Positions 23,046 to 32,124 of a stretch of 33,728 bases of DNA are shown in pieces. Location: assembly GCA_900322135.1 (NCBI GenBank), contig ONYP01000080.1:1-33728 (forward strand). Direction: 5' to 3'. This DNA is from an uncultured Prevotellaceae bacterium (GTDB lineage Bacteria; Bacteroidota; Bacteroidia; Bacteroidales; Muribaculaceae). A program made the translations under genes and the position numbers. Within the stretch, counting starts at the first letter, position 1. The number at the start of each line of letters is the position of its first letter. Under the pieces are notes generated by a model. The model saw nothing but the letters and a program-made list of their open reading frames with translations, ran no database searches and was not told where the DNA came from.

Positions 23046-24545
23046 TTATTTATATAGTGGTAATGTGATAATGAATTTCGATCCCTTGTTGAACTCGCTC
23101 TCGGCGCGGATGGAGCCGCCGAACAGGTCGATCATCTTGTGTACATAGGCCAGTCCGAGCCCGAAGCCCTTGACATCATGGCGGTCACCCGTCGAGACGC
23201 GGTAGAAGCGCTCAAAGATCTTTTTCAAGTCCTCGCGTTTCATGCCTATGCCGTTGTCGGCAACGGTAATCTGGATGTGGTCCTCGTCGGGGTTGACGGT
23301 GCTCACTTCGAGTTCGGGCGCCACATCCTCGCGGCGGTACTTGACGGCGTTGTCGAGCAGGTTGAAAATCACATTGGTGAAATGCATCCTGTCCACCTTG
23401 ATGATGGGGTCTTCGGCATCCAGGTTGGCATTGATGTGCCCGCCATATTTCTCTACCTTGAGTTTGAAGGTGTTGATGACATTGTAGATGCTGGCATTGG
23501 CGTCTTCCTCCTCGAGGCGCATGGTAGCGTTCTTGCGGTCAAACAGCGACAGCTGCAGCACCTTCTCGACCTGGAAGCGCAAGCGCTTGGTCTCGTCGTT
23601 GATGACTGTAGACACATGCTTGAGCATCTCGGGACTCTTGCGCACGCTGTCGTCGTTCAGCATCTGTGCGGCTATCGAGATCGACGAGATGGGCGTCTTG
23701 AACTCGTGAGTCATGTTGTTGATGAAGTCGTTCTTGATTTCGCTCAGCTTCTTCTGCTTGAAGGCTACCGAGATGGTGTACAGGAACACACCCAGCAGCA
23801 GGAAGGTGAATGCCAGCGACGGCACCAGGAACTTCACCGACGAGAAGATGTAGTCACTCTTGTTGGGGAAGATGATGTTCAGCGTGTTCTGCTTGCTCTT
23901 GGGGTCGTTGGGGAACAGCAGCTGGCTGTACACATCCTGTTGCGACAGGGGAGAATAGCCCTCGGTCTTGTAGACAATGCCGGTCGTGCGGTTCACGATG
24001 GCAAACTCAAAGGGTAGCGACAGACCGTTGAACTCGAGTTCCGAGCGCAGGTAGGTCGCCACGGTGGCACTGTCGGCGCGTTCCTCGATGGGACGGTCGC
24101 TCGACTCGTTCAGGATGGTGAGTATCACCTCGTTCAGCAGGCTTTTCTGGTACAGGTACTGTTGCTTGAGGATTTCCTGCTTGTGCTGGTAGGTGTCGTT
24201 CAGGTCCTTGAGCGTGTTGCGGTTGGCGGGGCGCAGGCTGGCAGGATCTTCCGAGTTGAAAGTCGTGTCGATCGTCGCCTCGTGGCTGTCGCTGAATTCA
24301 AAACTGTTTTGGCTGATGCCGGTGTACATCTGCTCGGCCTCGGCCAGGTCTTGGTCAAGGAAGTATTTTGTCTCGTTCTGTTCCAGCATGGTGGACACGC
24401 TATACAGGCTGCGCATCACGATTTCGCTGAACTGGCTGTTGCGCATGGCGACCATCTTCTCGAGGTACATGATCTGCATGGCGAGCAGGCCTAACAAGGC
24501 TATCGCCATCACAACAGTCAATATCCATATTGTCGATCTCTTCAT
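23046..24545 (-). CDS. rprX: sensor histidine kinase RprX
   Basis: A 499-residue inner membrane sensor kinase. TM1 spans about 7-29 and TM2 about 237-260, enclosing a periplasmic domain of about 205 residues with a long coiled segment (YQHKQEILKQQYLYQKSLLNE). The dimerisation domain holds the phosphorylated His280 in NNMTHEFKTPISSIS. The ATPase domain has NLLDNAVKYR, DNGIGMKREDL, FERFYRV and GFGLGLAYV. It should phosphorylate RprY, encoded 10 bp downstream. A good promoter lies 45 bp upstream of the ATG. Confidence 0.92.
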   Translation of the reverse strand: MKRSTIWILTVVMAIALLGLLAMQIMYLEKMVAMRNSQFSEIVMRSLYSVSTMLEQNETKYFLDQDLAEAEQMYTGISQNSFEFSDSHEATIDTTFNSEDPASLRPANRNTLKDLNDTYQHKQEILKQQYLYQKSLLNEVILTILNESSDRPIEERADSATVATYLRSELEFNGLSLPFEFAIVNRTTGIVYKTEGYSPLSQQDVYSQLLFPNDPKSKQNTLNIIFPNKSDYIFSSVKFLVPSLAFTFLLLGVFLYTISVAFKQKKLSEIKNDFINNMTHEFKTPISSISIAAQMLNDDSVRKSPEMLKHVSTVINDETKRLRFQVEKVLQLSLFDRKNATMRLEEEDANASIYNVINTFKLKVEKYGGHINANLDAEDPIIKVDRMHFTNVIFNLLDNAVKYRREDVAPELEVSTVNPDEDHIQITVADNGIGMKREDLKKIFERFYRVSTGDRHDVKGFGLGLAYVHKMIDLFGGSIRAESEFNKGSKFIITLPLYK

Positions 24546-24589
24546 GAGATTAAGTTTCTAAACCAATACTGTCTTTTAACAATCAACGG

Positions 24590-24620
24590 CAAAATTAACA
24601 ATTAATTGTGAAAATCCAAA
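24590..24620 (-). promoter_or_regulatory. promoter of rprX-rprY
   Basis: On the minus strand TTTG (24617-24620), 19 bp, TAATTTTG (24590-24597). This is one of the best matches to the Bacteroidetes consensus in the window. Confidence 0.78.
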
Positions 24621-24789
24621 ATTTTCTATCACTTTTTTTCGAAAAAACAGGCCCTAAATGTTAAAACGGGCTTTCCTGAGGGCTTCTTTCAGGCTTTTAG
24701 CGACATTTTGCAAACTAACAAAAGTGCGGGCTCTGATGACTGGAAACCGTTAAGCGAATATAGCCCCGAAGAAAACATTCTTCTGGATA

Positions 24790-24828
24790 AAAAAACAGTA
24801 GGCGTCCCGAAATCTCGGGACACCTACT
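24790..24828 (-). terminator. intrinsic terminator of the EF-G2 gene
   Basis: AGTAGG/CCTACT and GTCCCGA/TCGGGAC form a 14-position stem with one mismatch (24797-24810 with 24815-24828) and a four-base loop. On the minus strand GTTTTTTTATCC follows. The remaining bases of the rprX-EF-G2 gap (24630-24790) show nothing I recognise. Confidence 0.9.
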
Positions 24829-24856
24829 ATTATATAATGTGGATAGCAGCGGGGGA

Positions 24857-25489
24857 TTAATCCTCGTCCTGCTTGCTCTCCTCGTACTCCTTGAGCAGCT
24901 GAGCCTGCACATCGGCGGGCACAAGCTCGTAGCTCGAGAACTTCATGCTGAACGAAGCGCGGCCACCCGAGATTGAACTCAGCGAGGTGCTGTAGCTCGA
25001 CATCTCCTTCAGGGGGATGCGGGCCTTAACGCGCTCCATGCCGTTGGCGCTCGACATGTCCATCATGATGCCGCGGCGGCCCTGCAGGTCGCTCTGAACA
25101 CCACCCATGCAGTCGCCGGGCAACAGGATCTCAACATCATAGACGGGCTCCAGAACCTTGGGATTAGCATCGCGGAAGGCGGTGGAGAAGGCGTTACGGG
25201 CAGCCAGACGGAACGAGATTTCGTTACTGTCTACCGGGTGCATCTTACCATCGTAGATGCACACGCGCACATCGCGTGCATAGCTACCGGTCAACGGACC
25301 CTGCTCCATGCGGTCCATGATACCCTTCACGATAGCGGGGATGAAGCGGGCATCGATGGCACCACCGACGATACAGTTATAGACAACCAGCATACCGCCC
25401 CATTCCATGGGGATTTCCTGCTTGTCCTTGATGTTCATCTTGTACTCCTGGTTGCCGAACTTGTAGGTGTCAGGCTCCACCCGACTGCT
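24857..25489 (-). pseudogene. EF-G2 paralog, C-terminal part (domains IV-V) downstream of a frameshift
   Basis: After the stop of the N-terminal part, the next phase reads EPDTYKFGNQEYKMNIKDKQ and continues through EWGGMLVVYNCIVGGAIDARF, SYARDVRVCIYDGKMHPVDSNE and the domain V end (LKEMSSYSTSLSSISGGRASF, SYELVPADVQ) to the stop at 24857. This is the expected domain IV-V sequence of the same EF-G-like protein. It has no own start, ribosome signal or promoter. About 19 residues are missing between the two parts, including the GQFGEV portion of the conserved QSGGxGQ(F/Y)GxV motif. The longer open frame back to 25666 is a shadow of the upstream part. Confidence 0.85.
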
Positions 25490-26957
25490 TCTTGTGACGA
25501 TAGTCGGCACGGGCAGCCTTGGTGATGGTCTCGCGGTAAGGAATGCGGGGCTCCTGGTACTCGATCTGGATCTTATCGTTGTTCTCGATGTTCCACTTGA
25601 GCGTGCGCAGGTGGAATTCACCCTGACCCGAAACGATGGTCTGGCGCAACTCCTTGCTCTGCTCAATCAACAGCGTGGGATCCTCCTCGTGCATGCGGTT
25701 GAGCACGGCACCCAGCTTCTCGGTCTCGCTCTCGTTCAGGGCGCGGATGGCACGCTGGAACTTGGGAGCGGGATACTCGATGAAGTCAAATACATGCTCG
25801 CAGCCCTTCTCGTTAAGGGTGTTGCCGCAGCGCACATCTTTCAGCTTCACGGCTGCGCCGATGTCACCGGCGTGCAGCTCGTCGATCGGGGTCTTGTTCT
25901 GGCCACAAACCACATTGATCTGGGCAAGGCGCTCCTTGCTGCCGCGGTTCATGTTGGTCAGGTCGGCACCAGCCTTGAGCGTGCCGCTCATTACCTTGAA
26001 GTAGGAAACCTCACCGATGTGGCTCTCTACCGAGGTCTTGAAGAAGTAGATGCTCACGGGACCGTTCTCGTCATACTTCACCTCGTCGCCATTGTTGTTC
26101 TTGGGAGCGGGCATCTCGGTCACATCAGGAACGATGGTGCTCATCACATCAAGCATGCGGTCGGTACCGATGTTCTTCTCGGCACTTACCAGGACGATGG
26201 GGAAGATGCTGCGGTCAACCATACCCAGGCGGATACCCTTGATGGCCTCCTCGTCGGTCAGCGTCATCTCGTCAAGGAACTTCATCATCAGCTCCTCGTC
26301 GTTCTCGGCTGCCATCTCGAGCAGAGCCATGCGGTACTCCTCGGCCTTGTCGGCGTGGGCACCGTCGATATCGCTGGCGGTAGCCTTGCCACCGTCCTTG
26401 GGCCAGGTGTACTGCTTCATGGCCAGCACATCAACAACACTGTTGAAACCAGGACCTGCGTTCACGGGGAACTGCAGAGCGACAACCTTGTTGCCGTAGG
26501 TCTCACGCAGCTGGTTGTATACATTGTCAAAGTCGCATTTCTCATCTTCGAGGCGGTTGATGACAAACATCAGGGGCTTGCCGATGCGCTCCACGGTGCG
26601 GAAGTTGTTCAGAGTGCCAACATCAACGCCATTGCGGCCGTCAACGACCAGAGCGGCGGTATCAGTAACGCTCAGGGCGGTCACTGCATTGCCCACAAAG
26701 TCATCACTGCCCGGGCAGTCAAAGAAGTTGAGCTTCTTGCCGTTGTGCTCGGCATAGAAAACGCAAGAGGATACGGAGTAACCGTACTCTTTCTCAACGG
26801 GAGTGTTGTCGCTCACGGTGTTACCACCATCGACACTACCCCTGCGGCTGATCGTGCCGCCCTCAAGGAGAATAGACTCGGTGAGAGTGGTCTTACCAGC
26901 GCCCTTGCCACCGACGAGAGAGATGTTCTTGATCTCGTTTGTTTTGTAAACCTTCAT
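25470..26957 (-). CDS. EF-G2-type elongation factor paralog, N-terminal part, ended early by a frameshift
   Basis: A 495-residue frame holds the GTPase domain and domains II-III of an EF-G paralog. The P-loop reads GGKGAGKT (16-23). G3 is DCPGSDD (80-86), in which Ser replaces the His of the classic DTPGH, and the G4 region NRLED departs from NKxD. These changes are normal for the Bacteroidetes EF-G2 group, which has been reported to support translation without GTP hydrolysis and to matter for gut colonisation in Bacteroides. The frame stops at TGA (25470-25472) right after HKKQSGGA, in the middle of a conserved motif. The rest of the protein continues in another phase. It has a good promoter and its own terminator after the C-terminal part, so the locus was recently intact or the break is a sequencing error. 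Confidence 0.88.
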   Translation of the reverse strand: MKVYKTNEIKNISLVGGKGAGKTTLTESILLEGGTISRRGSVDGGNTVSDNTPVEKEYGYSVSSCVFYAEHNGKKLNFFDCPGSDDFVGNAVTALSVTDTAALVVDGRNGVDVGTLNNFRTVERIGKPLMFVINRLEDEKCDFDNVYNQLRETYGNKVVALQFPVNAGPGFNSVVDVLAMKQYTWPKDGGKATASDIDGAHADKAEEYRMALLEMAAENDEELMMKFLDEMTLTDEEAIKGIRLGMVDRSIFPIVLVSAEKNIGTDRMLDVMSTIVPDVTEMPAPKNNNGDEVKYDENGPVSIYFFKTSVESHIGEVSYFKVMSGTLKAGADLTNMNRGSKERLAQINVVCGQNKTPIDELHAGDIGAAVKLKDVRCGNTLNEKGCEHVFDFIEYPAPKFQRAIRALNESETEKLGAVLNRMHEEDPTLLIEQSKELRQTIVSGQGEFHLRTLKWNIENNDKIQIEYQEPRIPYRETITKAARADYRHKKQSGGA

Positions 26958-27021
26958 TAGTGATTGTTTGTTAAATTATTGTTATATAGTAAATTATTAG
27001 TTAGTGTCGCTAAACAGCCTG

Positions 27022-27053
27022 CAAAATTACTAAAAATTTGCCGTTAATCACAA
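27022..27053 (-). promoter_or_regulatory. promoter of the EF-G2 gene
   Basis: On the minus strand TTG (27051-27053), 21 bp, TAATTTTG (27022-27029), followed by CAGGCT. The AT-rich leader to the ATG at 26957 is about 60 nt. Confidence 0.65.
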
Positions 27054-27146
27054 CATTATTAAAAAGAAATTTTCAACATCTGGAAAAATAATAGATTACA
27101 AGGCGTTTCAGTGCGCTGGATGTGGCGCGTTTTTCCTGAAAATGAT

Positions 27147-27154
27147 TACTTTTG
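27147..27154 (+). promoter_or_regulatory. -7 element of hemW
   Basis: TACTTTTG, 19 bp before the hemW ATG. The -33 side is poor. Confidence 0.5.
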
Positions 27155-27173
27155 CGTCATCGTTTGTTGAAAT

Positions 27174-28310
27174 ATGGCTGGCCTGTATGTCCATATCCCA
27201 TTCTGTGCGCGCCGTTGCACCTATTGCGACTTCTTCTCGACATTGAGCTTGAGGGAGTCGGGCCCCGACTATGTCAGGGCGGTCGTTGCCGAGGCGGCCT
27301 TGCGCCGCGACGAGTTGCGGGGCGAGCCGCTCAAGACGCTTTACCTGGGTGGCGGCACTCCGTCACAGTTGCCCGCCGACCTGCTGGCGACACTGGTGCA
27401 CGGCCTCGACGGGGCATTCCCGTTGACCGATGTGGAAGAGTTTACGGTCGAGGCCAACCCCGACGATGTCACGTCGCAATGGTGTGCTGCCTTGCCGCAG
27501 TTGGGCGTGAACCGCGTGAGCATGGGCGTGCAGTCGTTCGAGGACGACATCCTGCGCCTCATCGGCAGGCGTCACACTGCGCGCCAGGCGGTCCAGGCCG
27601 TAGGGCACTTGCGCCATGCCGGCATCAACAACATCAGCATCGACCTCATCTACGGATTGCCGGGGCAGACCCCGGCCTCGTGGATTGAATCGGTCGAGCA
27701 GGCGATTGCCTTGAAACCTCAGCACATCTCGGCCTATGGCCTCACCTATGAGGAGGGAACGGTCCTGTGGCGGCAGCGTGAGCACGGTGACATTGTCGAG
27801 GTGCCCGAGCAGCAGTATCTGGCGATGTATCAGGCACTTGTCGACTTGCTGCAGGCAGCGGGTTATGAGCACTATGAGATTTCCAACTTTGCCCTGCCCG
27901 GTTATCACTCCCGCCACAATTCCTCCTATTGGGACGAGACGCCTTACTTGGGACTCGGCGCGGCGGCACACAGCTATGACGGCAACATCCGACGCTATAA
28001 CCCAAGCGACCTGCACGAATACATCAGCAGCATTCAGGCCGGAAAAACGGCTTTTGTTCAAGAGGAATTGTCGTGGCAGGAGCGCTACGACGAGCGTGTG
28101 ATGTTGGGTTTGAGAACGGCCCATGGCGTGGATGCCGCCAAGTTGTTAAGGGACTTCGGCAACGAGGCCTACCGCCATTTCGTCGACGAGGCGGGGCGCC
28201 GTGTTGCGAAGGGTCATCTGCGTGTCACCGGCGACGGGCGCTATGTCCTCACTGGACGCGGCATCATGCTCAGTGACAGCATCATCCGTGACCTCTTCTG
28301 GGACGAGTAG
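27174..28310 (+). CDS. hemW: radical SAM protein HemW (heme chaperone, HemN-like)
   Basis: A 378-residue radical SAM protein. The cluster motif CARRCTYC (C11, C15, C18) sits in LYVHIPFCARRCTYCDFF, followed by GGGTPSQL, EANPDD, VSMGVQSF and IDLIYGLPGQT. The C-terminal HemW region reads SSYWDETPYLGLGAAAHS. HemW members have the CxxxCxxC set followed by Phe/Asp and lack the extra Cys and N-terminus of coproporphyrinogen oxidase HemN; they bind heme and act as a chaperone. The stop is 7 bp from the stop of the convergent AlkD-like gene. Confidence 0.93.
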   Translation: MAGLYVHIPFCARRCTYCDFFSTLSLRESGPDYVRAVVAEAALRRDELRGEPLKTLYLGGGTPSQLPADLLATLVHGLDGAFPLTDVEEFTVEANPDDVTSQWCAALPQLGVNRVSMGVQSFEDDILRLIGRRHTARQAVQAVGHLRHAGINNISIDLIYGLPGQTPASWIESVEQAIALKPQHISAYGLTYEEGTVLWRQREHGDIVEVPEQQYLAMYQALVDLLQAAGYEHYEISNFALPGYHSRHNSSYWDETPYLGLGAAAHSYDGNIRRYNPSDLHEYISSIQAGKTAFVQEELSWQERYDERVMLGLRTAHGVDAAKLLRDFGNEAYRHFVDEAGRRVAKGHLRVTGDGRYVLTGRGIMLSDSIIRDLFWDE

Positions 28311-28316
28311 CAGCAA

Positions 28317-28892
28317 TCAAGAATCCAGTTCTTCCAGCATGTCCTTGAGCAGTCCGGCGAGAGGGCCTTGGGCTTGGGCGGCCTCGTTCACGACGATGGC
28401 ATGTAGCGAGGCGCTGGGCTGCACCTTGCCGGTGAGCAACAGGTTGAGCAGCAGGCGGTAGCCCGTGTACTTGACCAGTGGACGCTCGTCAACAATGAGT
28501 TGGCGGAACAGCGCATCGCTACCGTCGATGTGTCGTAACAGCTTGTGGCACAGGTTGTCGGCAACCTCAATGGTCTCGACGCTGCTACACCACTGCTGAG
28601 CCTTTTCGACAGTCATCTGCGCGGCAGGGTAGAGCATGGGGGCGGCAAGGCGGCACTCGCGTGAGTTGGTGTCGTTCCACAGTTCGTCGGCAATGGCGAT
28701 CATTAACCTCTCGTCGCCGATGGACTCGCTGGCGCGTTGGGCAATGCCCATAGTATCTACCAGCAGGCAACCCATGATCATGGTGTGCGGGTCACCAGCT
28801 TTCCTCAGCTTGTCAGCCACGATGCCGTTACGGAATGCAAAAAACTCCCTCCTGATCTCCTTAACTTTATCTTCCATTTTATTAGTTTCCAT
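28317..28892 (-). CDS. AlkD-like HEAT-repeat protein (DNA alkylation repair family)
   Basis: A 191-residue all-helical protein. Helical repeat pairs such as RLMIAIADELWNDTNSRECRLAAPML, followed by AQQWCSSVETIEVADNLCHKLL, resemble the LW.S...E.R..A and W......D.C layout of AlkD, a glycosylase that removes bulky alkylated bases. It is shorter than AlkD (about 230), and I cannot confirm the catalytic residues. It lies 97 bp downstream of uvrA on the same strand with no promoter seen between, consistent with a repair operon. A second ATG at 28877 is possible as start. A non-enzymatic HEAT protein is the main alternative. Confidence 0.65.
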   Translation of the reverse strand: METNKMEDKVKEIRREFFAFRNGIVADKLRKAGDPHTMIMGCLLVDTMGIAQRASESIGDERLMIAIADELWNDTNSRECRLAAPMLYPAAQMTVEKAQQWCSSVETIEVADNLCHKLLRHIDGSDALFRQLIVDERPLVKYTGYRLLLNLLLTGKVQPSASLHAIVVNEAAQAQGPLAGLLKDMLEELDS

Positions 28893-28977
28893 ATAAAAAT
28901 AACTCAGCGCCTTATCGCCTTATCGAGGGTCAATTCGTTAAAATTGAATGCGGATGCGACAATTAGTTAAATTCGTG

Positions 28978-28992
28978 TAATTCGTAGTTTTA
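28978..28992. repeat. 15-nt direct repeat, copy 1 (uvrA 3' end)
   Basis: TAATTCGTAGTTTTA covers the uvrA stop codon. The identical 15-mer lies at 31990-32004 upstream of uvrA, so the gene sits between two copies. Confidence 0.7.
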
Positions 28993-31794
28993 TGAAGAGA
29001 GTTTCTCGGCCAGGAAGCGTCCAGTGTGGCTCTCCTTGCACCGGGCGACCTGTTCGGGCGTGCCCTCGACTACGATGTTGCCGCCGTTATCGCCGCCCTC
29101 GGGCCCCAGGTCGATGATGTGGTCGGCACACTTGATGACATCCAGGTTGTGCTCGATGATGACCACCGTATGGCCGTTGCCGATGAGTTGGTCAAACGAG
29201 CGCATCAGCGTGTTGATGTCGTGGAAGTGCAGACCCGTCGTGGGCTCGTCAAAGATGAACAGCGTATTGCCCTGGCGTTCACCGCTCAGGTAGTAGGCCA
29301 GCTTGACGCGCTGGTTCTCACCGCCCGACAGCGTTGACGACGACTGTCCCAGCTTGATGTAGCCCAGGCCCACATCCTGCAACGGCTTGAGGCGGCGCAC
29401 GATCTTGTACTCGTTATAGGTGTTGCTCTCGCCGAAGAACTCGATGGCCTGGTTGACCGTCATGTCGAGCACATCGCTGATGGTGCGGTCGCGGAATGTC
29501 ACATCGAGCGCGTTGCGGCCAAATCGTTTGCCGTGGCAGGCCTCACAAGTGAGGGTGATGTCGGCCATGAACTGCATCTCGATGGTGATGGTGCCCTCAC
29601 CCTTGCACTCCTCGCAACGGCCGCCGGGTGAGTTGAACGAGAAGAAACTGGGATTATAGCCCATCTGCTTGGACAGTTGCTGCTGGGCAAACAGCTGGCG
29701 TATCTCGTCAAAGGCCTTCAGGTAGGTCGCGGGGTTGCTGCGTGTGCTCTTGCCGATCGGCCCCTGGTCGATGAATTCCACGGCCTGCAGTCGGCTCAGG
29801 TCGCCGTCGATGCCGCTGTGGCTGCCGGGTGCAGGAGCCGTCTGGTCATATTGCCGCGCCAGGGCAGGGTAGAGTATCTTGCCCACCAGTGTGCTCTTGC
29901 CCGAGCCGCTCACGCCCGTGACCACGGTCATCACGCCCAGCGGGAACTTGACATTGATGTTCTTGAGGTTGTTCTGTGTGGCACCCTTGACCTCGATATA
30001 CTGGTTCCACTTGCGGCGTCGCTTGGGTGACGGAATCGTCATGGCGCCGGTGAGGTATTTGGCGGTGTAACTCTCGGTAGCCTGGGCCAACTTGTCGACG
30101 GGGCCCTGATAGGTGATGCGCCCGCCGTTGCGGCCTGCCTCGGGACCGACATCAATCAGGTAATCGGCATTGCGGATGATCTCCTCGTCATGTTCAACGA
30201 CAACGACCGTGTTGCCCAGTTCCTGCAGCATGCGCAGCACATGTATCAGCCGGTGGGTGTCGCGCGGATGCAGGCCGATGGACGGCTCGTCGAGGATATA
30301 GACCGAACCCACGAGCGAGCTGCCCAGGGCGGTCGCCAGGTTGATGCGTTGGCTCTCGCCGCCCGACAGCGTTGCCGACAGGCGGTCGAGCGTGAGGTAA
30401 CCCACGCCTACCTCACACAGGTAATCGAGGCGGCTGTTTACCTCGATGAGCAGGCGCTTGGCGATTTGGGCATCGGTGTCGTCGAGCTGGAGATGCTGGA
30501 ACCATTCGCGCAGGTCCTTGACCGGCATGCGCACCATCTCGCTGATGGTCAAGCCGCCCACCTTCACATAGCCCGCCTGTGGCTTGAGGCGGGTGCCATG
30601 GCAGGTGGGGCAGACGGTCTTGCCGCGGTAGCGCGCGAGCAGCACGCGGTATTGTATCGCATAGGACTTGCTCTTGATCCACTCAAAGAAGCCGTCGATG
30701 CCCGTCCATGAGCCATCACCCGTGCCGTGCCACAGCAGGCCCACTTGCTGCGGTGTCAGCTCGTTGTAGGGCTTGTGGATGGGGAAGCCATGGGCTGCGG
30801 CAACATGGATGAACTCGCGTTTCCACTCGCTCATTACCTGGCCGCGCCAGCACATCACGGCGTCGTCATACACCGAGAGGCTGCGGTCGGGGACCACCAG
30901 GCTCTCATCGATGCCGATGACCGACCCGAAACCCTCACATGTGGGGCATGCCCCCAGCGGGTTGTTGAAGTTGAACATCAGGTCGCTCGGCTCCTCAAAG
31001 GTGATGCCGTCAAGCTCGAAACGCTTGGAGAAACGGTGCTCGACCATGCTGCCGTCTTGTTGCCACACCACGACGATACACTCGTCCTTGCCCTCATAGA
31101 AGGCGGTCTGCAACGAGTCCAGCAGGCGCATCTCGTCGTCATGGTTGTGGGTCACCGCCATGCGGTCGATGAGCAGCCGGTAATCGGCAGCATCCAGGTC
31201 GCCAGCGGTGTCCAGCACCTGGGCGATGTCCACAAAGCGGCCGTCCCTGGTCATCAGCCTCGAGTATCCGCCCTTGACGAGGATGTCGAGCTGCGTGCGC
31301 AGCTCGCGGCCTTCGGGGAGGATGACCTCGGTGAGCAGTGCCAGGCGCGTGCCGTCGGGATAACTGTTGATACAGTCGATGAGGTCGGCCGAGGTGTGCT
31401 TCTTCACCATCTGGCCCGAGATGGGCGAGTAGGTCTTGCCTACGCGGGCAAACAGCAGGCGCAGGTAGTCATAGATCTCGGTGCTCGTGCCCACAGTGCT
31501 GCGCGAGTTGCGCGTCACCGTGCGCTGCTCGACGGCGATGGCGGGCGGCAGACCACGGATGAAATCGCAGTCGGGCTTGGTCATGCGCCCCATGAACTGG
31601 CGGGCATAGGATGACAGGCTCTCGACATAGCGGCGCTGACCCTCGGCATACAGGGTGTCGAATGCCAGCGACGACTTGCCCGAGCCCGACAGGCCCGTCA
31701 CCACGACAAACTTGCCGCGCGGTATCGCCACATCAACATTCTTCAGGTTGTTGACGCGGGCACCCTTGATGATGATGTCTCCTCTGGTAGCCAT
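28990..31794 (-). CDS. uvrA: excinuclease ABC subunit A
   Basis: UvrA is the damage-recognition ATPase of nucleotide excision repair. From the ATG at 31794 the protein has 934 residues. The first ATPase half has GLSGSGKS (34-41) and the signature [13 protein letters not shown]; the second has [11 protein letters not shown] and [13 protein letters not shown]. Zinc fingers are seen at [16 protein letters not shown], and CEECKGEG with CEACHGKR. Length is standard. The frame is open for 60 more codons upstream, but that stretch carries the promoter (31814-31845) and a Cys-rich unlikely N-terminus, so 31794 is the start. The AlkD-like gene follows. Confidence 0.96.
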   Translation of the reverse strand: MATRGDIIIKGARVNNLKNVDVAIPRGKFVVVTGLSGSGKSSLAFDTLYAEGQRRYVESLSSYARQFMGRMTKPDCDFIRGLPPAIAVEQRTVTRNSRSTVGTSTEIYDYLRLLFARVGKTYSPISGQMVKKHTSADLIDCINSYPDGTRLALLTEVILPEGRELRTQLDILVKGGYSRLMTRDGRFVDIAQVLDTAGDLDAADYRLLIDRMAVTHNHDDEMRLLDSLQTAFYEGKDECIVVVWQQDGSMVEHRFSKRFELDGITFEEPSDLMFNFNNPLGACPTCEGFGSVIGIDESLVVPDRSLSVYDDAVMCWRGQVMSEWKREFIHVAAAHGFPIHKPYNELTPQQVGLLWHGTGDGSWTGIDGFFEWIKSKSYAIQYRVLLARYRGKTVCPTCHGTRLKPQAGYVKVGGLTISEMVRMPVKDLREWFQHLQLDDTDAQIAKRLLIEVNSRLDYLCEVGVGYLTLDRLSATLSGGESQRINLATALGSSLVGSVYILDEPSIGLHPRDTHRLIHVLRMLQELGNTVVVVEHDEEIIRNADYLIDVGPEAGRNGGRITYQGPVDKLAQATESYTAKYLTGAMTIPSPKRRRKWNQYIEVKGATQNNLKNINVKFPLGVMTVVTGVSGSGKSTLVGKILYPALARQYDQTAPAPGSHSGIDGDLSRLQAVEFIDQGPIGKSTRSNPATYLKAFDEIRQLFAQQQLSKQMGYNPSFFSFNSPGGRCEECKGEGTITIEMQFMADITLTCEACHGKRFGRNALDVTFRDRTISDVLDMTVNQAIEFFGESNTYNEYKIVRRLKPLQDVGLGYIKLGQSSSTLSGGENQRVKLAYYLSGERQGNTLFIFDEPTTGLHFHDINTLMRSFDQLIGNGHTVVIIEHNLDVIKCADHIIDLGPEGGDNGGNIVVEGTPEQVARCKESHTGRFLAEKLSS

Positions 31795-31813
31795 TATTGA
31801 AAATTCGAGCCCG

Positions 31814-31845
31814 CAAAGGTACAAATTTTTCGTGAGAAAACCAAA
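31814..31845 (-). promoter_or_regulatory. promoter of uvrA
   Basis: On the minus strand TTTG (31842-31845), 20 bp, TACCTTTG (31814-31821), ending 19 bp before the ATG. It decides the uvrA start. Confidence 0.75.
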
Positions 31846-31971
31846 CTCCGAACTCTCTGTAATCACTCTTAGCCGTTCGTGCCGAGAAAAGGGAAAACAA
31901 GAAATACAACAAATTCCAAAGCATCCACACCACTTTTTATAGTCTGCTCTTACTTTGTGGAATGCAACAGC

Positions 31972-32012
31972 CAATCCGTTTAATTAGCATAATTCGTAGT
32001 TTTAACGGATTG
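31972..32012. repeat. 9-bp inverted repeat enclosing direct repeat copy 2
   Basis: CAATCCGTT (31972-31980) and AACGGATTG (32004-32012) can pair around a 23-nt loop that holds TAATTCGTAGTTTT. A related sequence TTTCGTGGTTTTTTTA follows at about 32034. It lies between the divergent uvrA and BspA-like promoters, and the rest of this 330-bp gap shows no gene. Confidence 0.55.
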
Positions 32013-32047
32013 CGGCAGCCTAATTTGCTGATTTCGTGGTTTTTTTA

Positions 32048-32078
32048 TTTGTTTTATGGTAAATTGTTACTAAATTTG
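32048..32078 (+). promoter_or_regulatory. promoter of the BspA-like gene
   Basis: TTTG (32048-32051), 19 bp, TAAATTTG (32071-32078). The leader to the ATG at 32125 is about 40 nt. Confidence 0.75.
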
Positions 32079-32124
32079 CCAGAAATCTAACCAACTGGAC
32101 ATTTAACCCAAACTTTTAACTGAT

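Noticed and set aside
25490-25666. Upstream extension of the EF-G2 C-terminal frame
   Set aside because: It is the shifted reading of the intact N-terminal coding sequence, Ser/Arg-rich and without meaning.
25467-26960. Long plus-strand frame opposite the EF-G2 gene
   Set aside because: It is a shadow of the EF-G2 coding frame with Val/Leu/His-rich composition and no family signature.
31795-31974. Sixty-residue N-terminal extension of uvrA
   Set aside because: A strong promoter sits inside it, the residues are atypical for UvrA, and the shorter start gives the usual length.
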